Below, piece by piece: positions 1 to 5,878 of a stretch of DNA of 10,390 nucleotides. The translations under genes were made by a program, and so were the position numbers. Below the pieces are notes generated by a model. It did no database searches. It was not told the DNA's origin and was given only the letters and a program-made list of their open reading frames with translations. Numbering within the stretch: position 1 is the stretch's first letter; each line of letters opens with the position of its first letter. The DNA comes from Actinomycetota bacterium (GTDB taxonomy: Bacteria; Actinomycetota; Thermoleophilia; Miltoncostaeales; Miltoncostaeaceae). The stretch covers positions 1-10,390 of the forward strand of contig CANJMX010000042.1 of NCBI GenBank assembly GCA_947475125.1, given 5' to 3'.

Positions 1-391
1 CCGAAGACATCTCGTCAGGCACCTCATCCACAGCCCCGGAATCCCCACTGCGGCGCATGACGGCATTGATTCTCGCAATCAATTCGCGCAAACCGAACGG
101 CTTTACCACGTAGTCGTCAGCACCGATCTCAAGGCCCACGACACGGTCGACTTCTTCGCCCCGGGCGGTGACCATGATGATGGGCACTCGGCTGCGGGTA
201 CGCCACTCCCGGGCCACGGAATAGCCGTCCATATCGGGCAGGCGCAGGTCCAACAGGATGAGGTCGGGCTCGGGTGCGGCGAGGGCCTGTGCACCCGTCG
301 CCACGCGCTCGACCTCGAAGCCTTCGCGGCGCAGGCCGTCGGCCAACGGGATGGCGATGGAGTCTTCATCCTCAACGATCAGCAGTCTCAT
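1..391 (-). CDS. OmpR/PhoB-type response regulator, receiver domain (C-terminal part outside window)
   Basis: This is the receiver half of a two-component response regulator. Read from the ATG at 391-389, the protein begins MRLLIVEDEDSIAIPLADGL. It has the acidic pair E7/D8, the phospho-acceptor D48 in LLDLRLPDMDG, T75 in IIMVTARG and K97 in VVKPFG, the full set of receiver catalytic residues. About 130 codons are present, ending in the linker. The DNA-binding domain lies beyond the left edge, so the OmpR winged-helix class is inferred from the receiver sequence, not seen. It is transcribed away from the redox operon that starts at 542, with about 150 bases between them, so it could regulate that operon and itself. 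No clear ribosome site precedes the ATG, but the N-terminus fits the family exactly. A histidine kinase gene probably follows outside the window. Confidence 0.93.
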   Translation of the reverse strand, partial: MRLLIVEDEDSIAIPLADGLRREGFEVERVATGAQALAAPEPDLILLDLRLPDMDGYSVAREWRTRSRVPIIMVTARGEEVDRVVGLEIGADDYVVKPFGLRELIARINAVMRRSGDSGAVDEVPDEMSS

Positions 392-541
392 GGGTTCAGT
401 ATCGCCCCCAAGTAAGGAATGTGCAGGACCTTTGACGAATCCTTACCCTTCGCAGGCAGTATGTGAAGACGCTGCTTCGAACTCCTTCACAGGTGCATTC
501 CTATGGTGTACCTGTCAGTTGTCGACGAAGGGGTTCATCGA

Positions 542-979
542 GTGACCACCAAGGGACTCACCATTGCGGTAAGCGGCCTCATCGCCGCCATCGCGCTTGT
601 GCTGGCCATGATGGTGGTGCGCGCGGTACCTCTGGGACCTGACGGGCCTCACATCAGCAATGCCCAGCTCACGAAGCGCACCGCGGCTGCGGACCGCCTG
701 GAGACGCGCCTGCGCGTTCTGGCCAACGACGTGCCGCCGGCACTGCCTGACGTCCCTGAGCGACTGACGTCGGCGGCGGGCACGGGGGCAGCCGGCGCAG
801 CCCAGGCAACGGCGAACCAGCCGACCAGCGGCGCTCCGGTGGCGCGCACCCTTCCCAACACATCCCAGCCGGTGGCGAGGTCCTCATCATCGCCCGGTGG
901 TGCACAGGGATCAGGCGAGGATGACGACTACGAGCACGAGGGTGCAGAGAGCAATGGAGGCGGACATGCGGACGACTGA
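542..979 (+). CDS. small membrane-anchored protein with acidic C-terminus, first gene of flavin/heme redox operon
   Basis: I do not recognise a named family. From the GTG at 542 the protein has 145 residues. A lysine is followed by one hydrophobic segment (about residues 7-27), then a helical stretch (about 38-62), then a low-complexity Ala/Pro/Ser/Thr region and a very acidic tail (EDDDYEHEGAE, ending HADD). This suggests an uncleaved signal anchor with the tail outside the membrane. The GTG start is preferred because AAGGGG lies 8-9 bases upstream and it places the membrane segment near the N-terminus. The ATG at 503 is an in-frame alternative with a weaker AGGTG upstream. It overlaps the next gene by 14 bases and heads an operon with ApbE and a ferric-reductase-like protein, so an accessory role in an envelope electron-transfer complex is likely. 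That role is inferred from context only. Confidence 0.68.
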   Translation: MTTKGLTIAVSGLIAAIALVLAMMVVRAVPLGPDGPHISNAQLTKRTAAADRLETRLRVLANDVPPALPDVPERLTSAAGTGAAGAAQATANQPTSGAPVARTLPNTSQPVARSSSSPGGAQGSGEDDDYEHEGAESNGGGHADD

Positions 980-1376
980 ACAATCGAAGAAGATGGTGCG
1001 ACGGACGGCAATCGGCGGCAGCCTGCTGGCAATGACCGCCGTTGGCGTGGCATTCGCGGCCAATCCGTACCCGCACACAACCCGGCCGCCCGACCCCACG
1101 CTGGCATCGCTGCAGCAGCGGGAGAAGGTGCTGGCACGCGACGCGACGATCCTCAACGAGGAGCACGCGGCCGTATGGGATCAGTACAAGTTGGCGCTGA
1201 CCGAGCGCAATCAGGAGATTGAGCAGATCAACGCGATCAACTCGCGTATCCAGGCGCAGCGCAGCCAGCAGGCCGCAGCAGCAGCAGCGTCAAGCAGTTC
1301 GCCGAGCTACTCCCAGTCGTCACCGCAGGCCACCTACGTGCCATCACCACCGGTTGCGAGCTCGGGCGCGTCGTGA
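966..1376 (+). CDS. small exported coiled-coil protein ending in SGAS
   Basis: Product of 136 residues with no recognised domain. The N-terminus (MRTTEQSKKMVRRTAIGG) leads into a hydrophobic stretch to about residue 32 (AVGVAFAAN), a plausible signal peptide or anchor; the RR pair at 12-13 gives a weak Tat flavour. Residues 45-105 are rich in Q, E, R and A and look like a coiled coil. The rest is Ala/Ser/Pro-rich and ends PPVASSGAS. The ATG at 966 is chosen because GGAGG at 956-960 sits five bases before it; ATG 954 is too close to any ribosome site. The gene overlaps its upstream neighbour by 14 bases and its stop shares a base with the ApbE start (TGATG). The C-terminal SGAS resembles the core of the ApbE flavinylation motif, but the usual upstream Asp is absent. 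Confidence 0.78.
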   Translation: MRTTEQSKKMVRRTAIGGSLLAMTAVGVAFAANPYPHTTRPPDPTLASLQQREKVLARDATILNEEHAAVWDQYKLALTERNQEIEQINAINSRIQAQRSQQAAAAAASSSSPSYSQSSPQATYVPSPPVASSGAS

Positions 1377-2251
1377 TGCTTCGACGCGAATTTCGAGCAA
1401 TGGGAACCGACGTGGAACTGCTGCTGGTACCCGCCGTGGATGCCGACGAGGCCGAAGAGGCCCTCGCCGGTGCCGAGCGCGAGATTGCGCGCATCGAGGA
1501 TGTCGCGAGCCGCTTTCGCCACGACTCCGAACTGTCGCGCCTCAACGCGGCCGGCACGCTCGAGGTGTCGCCCGACCTCATGCGCATCGTCACGCTGGCG
1601 CTTGCAATGCGTGATGCCACCGGCGGGCGCTTTGACCCCACGGTGCACGCGGCGATGATTGCTGCCGGCTACGACCGCACGCTCGCCGACATCCCGGCCG
1701 ACGGACCCGACGCGGGTGCCCCACAGCCCGGAGGCGGCGAAGTAGTTGCCGACCCCGGAACCGGGCGCATCACCCTTGGCGCGGGCGTGGCGCTCGACCT
1801 TGGTGGCATCGCCAAGGGCTGGGCCGCCGACCGGGCAGCGGATATTCTGGGTATGGCGGGATCCTGCCTGGTGAGTATGGGAGGCGACATCGCGGTGCGC
1901 GGATCGCTGGACGGCGAGCCGTGGCCCATCGAGGTGGAGCACGGTGGCGACACCGCCACCATCGGCCTCACCCGGGGTGGCATGGCGACTTCTGGCACCG
2001 ACCGACGCCGCTGGCGCCGCGGTGGTGAGCAGATGCACCACGTAATCGACCCGGTCACCGGGCGCCCAAGTACCACCGATCTGGTGCGGGTGACGGCGAT
2101 CGCCGAAGATGCCGCACACGCCGAGGTATGGGCCACGGCCCTCTTGGTATCTGGCGCGAGTGCCGCAACTGAGGAAGCCGATCGCATGGGAATGCCCACC
2201 GTGCTCGTTGGATCTGACGGCCACACGACCAGCGTCGGCGGCCTCGTATGA
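1376..2251 (+). CDS. apbE: FAD:protein FMN transferase (ApbE family)
   Basis: ApbE enzymes move FMN from FAD onto a Ser/Thr of a target protein, using Mg2+. This 291-residue product carries the family landmarks in order: AMGTDVEL (8-15), ASRFRHDSELSRLN (44-57), GGRFDPTV (83-90), LDLGGIAKGWAAD (140-152), SMGGD (167-171), GGMATSG (201-207), HHVIDPVTGRPS (221-232) and AEVWATALLVSG (249-260), where E250 occupies a position that is often Asp. No signal peptide or lipobox is visible, unlike many ApbE lipoproteins, so it may act in the cytoplasm or before export of its substrate. The ATG at 1376 overlaps the upstream stop codon; GTG 1373 is an alternative one codon earlier. It ends in an ATGA overlap with the cytochrome b-like gene. 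Neighbours fit the known pairing of ApbE with ferric-reductase-like membrane proteins and flavinylated exported proteins. Confidence 0.95.
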   Translation: MLRREFRAMGTDVELLLVPAVDADEAEEALAGAEREIARIEDVASRFRHDSELSRLNAAGTLEVSPDLMRIVTLALAMRDATGGRFDPTVHAAMIAAGYDRTLADIPADGPDAGAPQPGGGEVVADPGTGRITLGAGVALDLGGIAKGWAADRAADILGMAGSCLVSMGGDIAVRGSLDGEPWPIEVEHGGDTATIGLTRGGMATSGTDRRRWRRGGEQMHHVIDPVTGRPSTTDLVRVTAIAEDAAHAEVWATALLVSGASAATEEADRMGMPTVLVGSDGHTTSVGGLV

Positions 2252-2958
2252 GCAATGTCTCGTTCTGGTGGATTCTCGCCCGCTCATCTGGCGTGATGGC
2301 CTACGTGCTGCTGACGGCCAGCATGGTGGCTGGCGTGTTTCTGCACAGCCGCCTCATGCAACGCATGGCGTCGCCCATCGCCCGCATGGAGTGGCACAAG
2401 GTGCTCGCCATTCTGGCGCTCCTCATGGTGGGGCTGCACGGGCTCGGCCTGGTGATGGACACCTTTGTGCACACCGGCTGGCTCGACCTGATCGTGCCGG
2501 GGTCGGCGACATACCGCACCCTGTGGACCGGGTTCGGAGTGGTCACCCTGTGGCTCATGCTCATCGTCTCGGCCACGGCCGGTGCCCGTAAGCACTTCAA
2601 GGCCCGTACGTGGAAGGCCATTCACTTCGCCAGCTACGCGGCATTCATCGGCGCCACGGTGCACGGCCTCATGACCGGCACCGACAGTGGTCTGCCCTGG
2701 ATGCTGGCCATCTACATCGCGTCAACCGGCTTGGTCGCCGGCGTCGCGGCTCGCAGGTTTCTGTCCGGGCCCAACGCCCCGCTCAAGCGGCGCAGGGCGG
2801 CGCGGGCGGCCAGTGAGCGGGCCCACCGCCCCGTGCACGTGGAGGCCGTTCCCGAGCCCACTCCGGTGCACGTGGAACTTCCGCCGCTGCCTCCGCTGTA
2901 CGACGACGCATCAGGCCACACGCGGGAGTTCACGATGCCTTCGGGTGATCGCGAGTGA
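2248..2958 (+). CDS. ferric-reductase-like transmembrane cytochrome b protein
   Basis: A 236-residue integral membrane protein with about five hydrophobic helices (roughly residues 14-32, 50-70, 94-112, 124-142 and 148-168). Two histidine pairs, H50/H64 (13 residues between) and H126/H139 (12 between), have the spacing that ligates two stacked b hemes in the ferric reductase/NOX superfamily, so transmembrane electron transfer is the likely role. It lacks the FAD- and NAD-binding domains of full ferric reductases. The C-terminal 65 residues are a basic linker (LKRRRAARAASERAHR) followed by a Pro/Val/His-rich tail, probably cytoplasmic. ATGA overlaps join it to apbE upstream and to the next small gene downstream, so it is translationally coupled. 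It would logically pass electrons to or from a flavinylated partner. The physiological donor and acceptor cannot be read from the sequence. Confidence 0.88.
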   Translation: MSNVSFWWILARSSGVMAYVLLTASMVAGVFLHSRLMQRMASPIARMEWHKVLAILALLMVGLHGLGLVMDTFVHTGWLDLIVPGSATYRTLWTGFGVVTLWLMLIVSATAGARKHFKARTWKAIHFASYAAFIGATVHGLMTGTDSGLPWMLAIYIASTGLVAGVAARRFLSGPNAPLKRRRAARAASERAHRPVHVEAVPEPTPVHVELPPLPPLYDDASGHTREFTMPSGDRE

Positions 2959-3215
2959 TGAGGATCGCCCGACCGGCACGCTGGGCACTGGCCGTGGTGG
3001 CCGTGCTCGCCGTGGCGGCCATCGGCGTTTTCGCAAACCTGGCGGTGCTTCAATCGGGGGCCGAGGCTTCGGCCATCGGGTCGCTGAGCGCAAAGCGGAT
3101 TGCCGAGGGCCAGCCATCGCCGGGACTGGCAGCCCGTGAGCCGCTCGTGGACCCGGGCCGAGTCCCGGCCCCGGGCGCAGTGGGCCACCATGATCCCGAC
3201 CGCGACGACGACTAA
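2958..3215 (+). CDS. small single-pass membrane protein with acidic His/Asp tail
   Basis: Last gene of the redox operon, 85 residues from ATG 2958. That ATG overlaps the upstream stop (ATGA); GTG 2955 is an alternative one codon earlier. The N-terminus is basic (MRIARPARW), followed by one hydrophobic segment (about 10-31) and a Pro/Gly/Ala-rich tail ending GHHDPDRDDD. The architecture (short basic N-terminus, single helix, low-complexity acidic end) mirrors that of the operon's first gene, although the two do not align obviously. It has no recognised family. A role as an assembly or scaffold partner of the heme/flavin system is inferred from context. Only four bases separate its stop codon from the stop of the convergent gene on the other strand. 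Confidence 0.7.
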   Translation: MRIARPARWALAVVAVLAVAAIGVFANLAVLQSGAEASAIGSLSAKRIAEGQPSPGLAAREPLVDPGRVPAPGAVGHHDPDRDDD

Positions 3216-3219
3216 CGCG

Positions 3220-3570
3220 TCAGTCCCCGGGGGTCACCCCGAGGATGGCTTCGAGGACAACATGCGGGTCGAGGGCCTCTGGGTCGACCGATGGGTCGGC
3301 AGCCAGAGCTCTGAGCGCAACCTCACCATCGGCGCTCATTCCCCAAAAGGTAAGGCCACTGCCCTCAACGACCTCATGTGTCGGAATCCCGCCGTCGATA
3401 TCGACATCAGGATGTCCGGATGACGCCAGAGCCGCAGCGCTGTTGAGGAGTGCGACCTCGCGGCGCAGCAGAAGTTCCTCGTTCAGAACGGGCTCGTGTG
3501 CCGCCGCCAACGACCTGTCGGCCGCAATGGCACGCAGTTCATCGGCGACGCGATACCACCTCGGGCTCAC
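3220..3570 (-). CDS. small soluble protein of unknown function
   Basis: Product of 116 residues from GTG 3570-3568. This start is favoured because AAGGAG (3576-3581 on the plus strand as CTCCTT) lies five bases upstream. An upstream in-frame ATG at 3594 has its purine-rich stretch only about one base away, so it is a poorer start. The protein begins MSPRWYRVADELRAIAADRS, is helical and charged in its first half, and has the segment VVEGSGLTFWGMSADGEVAL in the middle. There is no signal peptide, membrane segment or metal motif. I do not recognise the family. It converges on the redox operon, so it is probably transcribed separately. Its last codons and stop lie inside a copy of the GTCAGTCCCCGG sequence that is also repeated at 4964-5234. 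Confidence 0.62.
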   Translation of the reverse strand: MSPRWYRVADELRAIAADRSLAAAHEPVLNEELLLRREVALLNSAAALASSGHPDVDIDGGIPTHEVVEGSGLTFWGMSADGEVALRALAADPSVDPEALDPHVVLEAILGVTPGD

Positions 3571-3898
3571 CGGAACTCCTTGACGGCGGTTCATCCCTCC
3601 CGCAGAACGGCTCCTCGGAATGAGGACCGAGCACACGAGAAGCGGTGTCTGAATAATTGCGTTTTCGTTCTAAGAGCGCCCCACCATCGGGGCTTCAACG
3701 GAAATGATAAACCGCATACGCCGCTATTGGAACAGGCCGCACGGTGAGGTTTTGTCGAGCCGGGGTCCAGTACCTGACGGACCTTGGCGACGACTCTTCC
3801 ATCGCGGCTGATCGCCGTCTGGCGCAGGCCGCCGCTGGGCTCTTCCGCAGTCGGGCCGGCCATCCCCCGTCTTTGCCGGGAGATGGCCGGAGCCGCCG
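3571..3898. other. non-coding gap between two minus-strand genes
   Basis: No convincing gene is seen. The part at about 3640-3735 is poorer in GC than its surroundings, which fits a promoter zone for the small minus-strand gene, but no clear -35/-10 pair was found. A short GCCCC/GGGGC hairpin occurs at 3678-3693 with a six-base loop and no U run. The strong hairpin at 3856-3890 is listed separately. Open frames here lack ribosome sites and recognisable protein sequence. Confidence 0.5.
3856..3890 (-). terminator. strong hairpin downstream of the ARPP-1 gene, candidate terminator
   Basis: CCGGCCATC (3856-3864) pairs perfectly with GATGGCCGG (3882-3890). After one C/A mismatch, CCCG (3866-3869) pairs with CGGG (3877-3880) around a seven-base loop. 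It begins nine bases past the stop codon of the minus-strand gene that ends at 3899. There is no U run, as is common for hairpin terminators in high-GC actinobacteria. Termination is inferred from position and strength. Confidence 0.5.
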
Positions 3899-4894
3899 TT
3901 ACGCAGCGCGCCTGCGTGTGGGGCGTGCGATCCGCGGCGCGTGCTGCATGCTGCGTGCACGTCCACCATCGGAATCGGTGGGGTACGCGGTCATCTGGAT
4001 GACCTCGCCGCTCAACTCCAGGCCCGACCCGGTGGCCGCCTGCGCGCTCAGGCGCAGGTCGTCGCCCAGACCCGCCGACGGTCGCCGTGTGACATCTGCG
4101 GCCGATACCGCTTCAAGGAAGTCATCGGCCTCCCCCTTACCGATGCCCTTGCCGTCCACAAACGACAGGGCATCCATGATGTAACCGGCAACCAGCGCCT
4201 GATGCAGGCCCTCGTATGCCTCGGCCCGCGACACGGCATCCATGCACACCACCGCACCGGCGTAGCCCAGCAGAACCCCGCACTGGCCGGGGCGCAGCGG
4301 GAACTGGCCCACCAGCTCGTCGAGGTCGGGCTGCACGTGGCGCACGGCGTCGGAGTACGCCGCAGTGGGCGACGAGCTGCCTCTCTCCTCGTGGGTGTCG
4401 TCAACGGCGCTCCACACGGCCGACTGTGCGACTCCGCGGGCCAGCGGCGCCGAGCGCAGATGCTCCTCTTTGGCCCTCCGCACCCGCGGGGAGCTGGTGC
4501 GACTGATGGCGCTGAATACCCGATTCTGGTCGCCATCGCCGTCGGCGTCGTAGTTCCAGCGGCCGGCCTCGACGCATGACACCGGAACGACCAGCGTGCT
4601 GCCGGCCTCCACGAGCACCGACACGTTGAGGATGCGGTTCTGCTTGGCGCCTTCCAGTTCTTCGCCGTCGTACATCAGCACCCGGTGCGGCGTGGGATTC
4701 GCGACCAGCAACTCCCCCACCACTCCATCCTCATCAACCTCGGTAATCGAAAGCCCGAGCGCAATGGCTTCGGCAAGGGTGATGTACGCGGCAACCGGCT
4801 CAGCTACCGGGTACAGCGGCACGACGGTGATACCCCGGTGGGTGACCGGCTCCCCGGCGCCGAAGGCGTGCGTGCGAGTGGTGGCAGTGCTCAT
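3899..4894 (-). CDS. ARPP-1 domain family protein
   Basis: A 331-residue soluble protein that I recognise as the ARPP-1 domain family, named from its association with ADP-ribosylglycohydrolase and rhodanese-phosphatase genes. The signature parts are VVPLYP (24-29), YITLAEAIALG (37-47), ITEV (50-53), VANPTPHRVLMYDGEELEGA (64-83), KQNRILNVSVLV (84-95) and PVSCVEAGRW (104-113). Further conserved-looking stretches are GQFPLRPGQCGVLLGYAG (196-213) and the C-terminal LELSGEVIQMTAYP (292-305). The family is poorly characterised and no catalytic mechanism should be assumed. The ATG at 4894 has AGGAGA seven bases upstream (4902-4907 on the plus strand as TCTCCT). It appears monocistronic. It is divergent from the sigma-factor operon across a repeat-filled gap, and a hairpin follows its stop. 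The last 20 residues are Arg-rich and probably disordered. Confidence 0.85.
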   Translation of the reverse strand: MSTATTRTHAFGAGEPVTHRGITVVPLYPVAEPVAAYITLAEAIALGLSITEVDEDGVVGELLVANPTPHRVLMYDGEELEGAKQNRILNVSVLVEAGSTLVVPVSCVEAGRWNYDADGDGDQNRVFSAISRTSSPRVRRAKEEHLRSAPLARGVAQSAVWSAVDDTHEERGSSSPTAAYSDAVRHVQPDLDELVGQFPLRPGQCGVLLGYAGAVVCMDAVSRAEAYEGLHQALVAGYIMDALSFVDGKGIGKGEADDFLEAVSAADVTRRPSAGLGDDLRLSAQAATGSGLELSGEVIQMTAYPTDSDGGRARSMQHAPRIARPTRRRAA

Positions 4895-4901
4895 AACTCA
4901 A

Positions 4902-4907
4902 TCTCCT
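4902..4907 (-). promoter_or_regulatory. ribosome binding site of the ARPP-1 gene
   Basis: AGGAGA on the minus strand, seven bases before the ATG at 4894. It is a strong Shine-Dalgarno match and fixes this start. Confidence 0.75.
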
Positions 4908-4963
4908 GACGTGGTTCAACACCCAGAAGTCAGGCACCACCAACCCACCCCTTACGCCCCAAC

Positions 4964-5014
4964 GGGGTCAGTCCCCGGGTGGGGTCAGTCCCCGGGTGGG
5001 GTCAGTCCCCGGGT
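4964..5014. repeat. three perfect tandem copies of a 17-base unit
   Basis: GGGGTCAGTCCCCGGGT is repeated exactly at 4964, 4981 and 4998. A fourth copy at 5015 keeps the period but changes to GGGGTCAGTCGCC. Each unit contains GGGG-TCAGT-CCCC, an inverted repeat able to form a four-base-pair hairpin with a five-base loop. The units are fused head to tail with no spacer variation, unlike a CRISPR array. Confidence 0.93.
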
Positions 5015-5251
5015 GGGGTCAGTCGCCGTGTTGTCTCTGTCACAACCCGCGCGGCAGTGCACAAGTTGGGGCGAGGCCCCCTGAGCGCCCGTAGCAATGT
5101 CGTTTCTGTCGCACGATGTGTGACGGGTGGGCGCGGTGTCAGACCCCCAGAGGGGTCAGTCGCCGTGCCATCTCTGCCACACGATGCGCAACCGTTGAAC
5201 GGATGGGGTCAGTCCCCGGTGGGGGTCAGTCGCCGTGTCATGTCTGTGCCG
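5015..5251. repeat. dispersed and degenerate copies of the GGGGTCAGTC element
   Basis: GGGGTCAGTCGCCGTG occurs at 5015, 5152 and 5222, each followed within three bases by a TCTCTG-like stretch (GTCTG in the last copy). GGGGTCAGTCCCC occurs at 5205, again exactly 17 bases before the copy at 5222. A further pair, 5103-5124 and 5171-5192, matches at 16 of 22 bases, and all six differences are transitions. The arrangement suggests an old, decaying series of a larger compound repeat. Confidence 0.8.
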
Positions 5252-5299
5252 TGTGTGTCGTCTCTGTAAAGACGTACGCTCTGCCAGACCCCCGGGCGT

Positions 5300-5309
5300 A
5301 AGGAAAGGG
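5300..5309 (+). promoter_or_regulatory. Shine-Dalgarno-like site supporting an ACG start of the sigma gene
   Basis: AAGGAAAGGG ends eight bases before ACG 5318 in the sigma reading frame. It is 21 or more bases from the out-of-frame GTG/ATG at 5331/5334, too far to serve them. Confidence 0.5.
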
Positions 5310-5317
5310 CCAACCCG

Positions 5318-5878
5318 ACGAGCCTCTCTCGTGATGAATCAGATACACGTGATCGCGACTTACTCGCGCAGGGAGACCTGGACCGGCTGTTCGCCCTCTA
5401 CTGGGAGCCCGTCCTCGGCTGGATCCGTGCCACCGCACGAGTGCACGGCGGAGAGGCCGAGGAGATCCGGCAGCAAGTGTTTCTGCGCGTCACCGGAGAA
5501 CTCGGGAGGGGCAAGGAGTACCGGCTTCCGTTTGGAGCGGCCATCTTCAACATCGCCGGCTGGACAACCCGTGGCTACGTTGAAGGGCAGGCCAAGCTCG
5601 GCGAGCGGGAAGCAGCGATGGGTGATGATGACCACCAGGATCTGGTGGACGACAGGCCACGGCGCGAGATTGACGAGATCGGTCAGGATGACGACGTCGC
5701 GCAGCTCTTCGCGCGCCTTCCGCAACGCGAGGCGCAGTTGATGACGCTGCACTACCTGGAGGGCATGACCCTGTCGGAGGTTGCCGAGGTGATGGAGATC
5801 GCCGCAAACAACGCGCATCAGATCCACCACCGCGCCAAGCAGCGCCTGCTGCAGCTGATCGCCGAGGACGGCGCATGA
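5318..5878 (+). CDS. sigma-70 family (ECF-like) RNA polymerase sigma factor with apparent ACG start
   Basis: Region 2 is seen in DRDLLAQGDLDRLFALYWEPV and EEIRQQVFLRVTGEL. Region 4 is seen in LPQREAQLMTLHYLEGMTLSEVAEVMEI, followed by the recognition helix ANNAHQIHHRAKQRLLQLI. No anti-sigma or extra C-terminal domain is present. The homology extends well upstream of the first in-frame GTG (5441). There is no ATG, GTG or TTG in this frame between the stop at 5267-5269 and 5441. The best start is ACG 5318, with AAAGGG (5304-5309) eight bases upstream, giving 186 residues. ATG 5334 is in another frame. Alternatives are a mutated ATG, an indel or sequence error, or a truncated product from 5441. 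The stop overlaps the next gene by ATGA. It is probably controlled by the two downstream genes. Confidence 0.85.
   Translation, partial: TSLSRDESDTRDRDLLAQGDLDRLFALYWEPVLGWIRATARVHGGEAEEIRQQVFLRVTGELGRGKEYRLPFGAAIFNIAGWTTRGYVEGQAKLGEREAAMGDDDHQDLVDDRPRREIDEIGQDDDVAQLFARLPQREAQLMTLHYLEGMTLSEVAEVMEIAANNAHQIHHRAKQRLLQLIAEDGA

Larger units (their letters stand above)
4895..5317. other. divergent non-coding gap with repeat array
   Basis: This gap separates the divergently transcribed ARPP-1 gene and sigma operon. It holds the GGGGTCAGTCCCC elements listed separately. Open frames crossing it simply read through the repeats. A TACGCT hexamer at 5275-5280 matches TANNNT and could be a -10 box for the sigma operon, but no good -35 box lies at the usual distance. 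AAGGAAAGGG at 5300-5309 is a Shine-Dalgarno-like site. Confidence 0.55.

Noticed and set aside
1334..2287. Long open frame on the minus strand (317 codons) opposite apbE
   Set aside because: It is antisense to an unmistakable ApbE, has no recognisable protein features, and long antisense frames are normal in GC-rich DNA.
3744..4184. Plus-strand open frame spanning the gap and the end of the ARPP-1 gene
   Set aside because: It runs through the strong hairpin and into antisense of a real gene; the sequence is low-complexity Arg/Ser/Pro.
3941..4579. Open frame on the plus strand opposite the ARPP-1 gene
   Set aside because: It mirrors a well-supported gene on the other strand and shows no domain or ribosome site of its own.
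4964..5251. CRISPR array
   Set aside because: Units are 17 bases and directly fused with no unique spacers, and there are no cas genes nearby.
5235..5741. Open frame with GTG/ATG 5331/5334 reading through the sigma gene in another frame
   Set aside because: The sigma homology lies in the other frame. This frame gives Ser/Arg/Thr-rich sequence without similarity, and no ribosome site is at the right distance.
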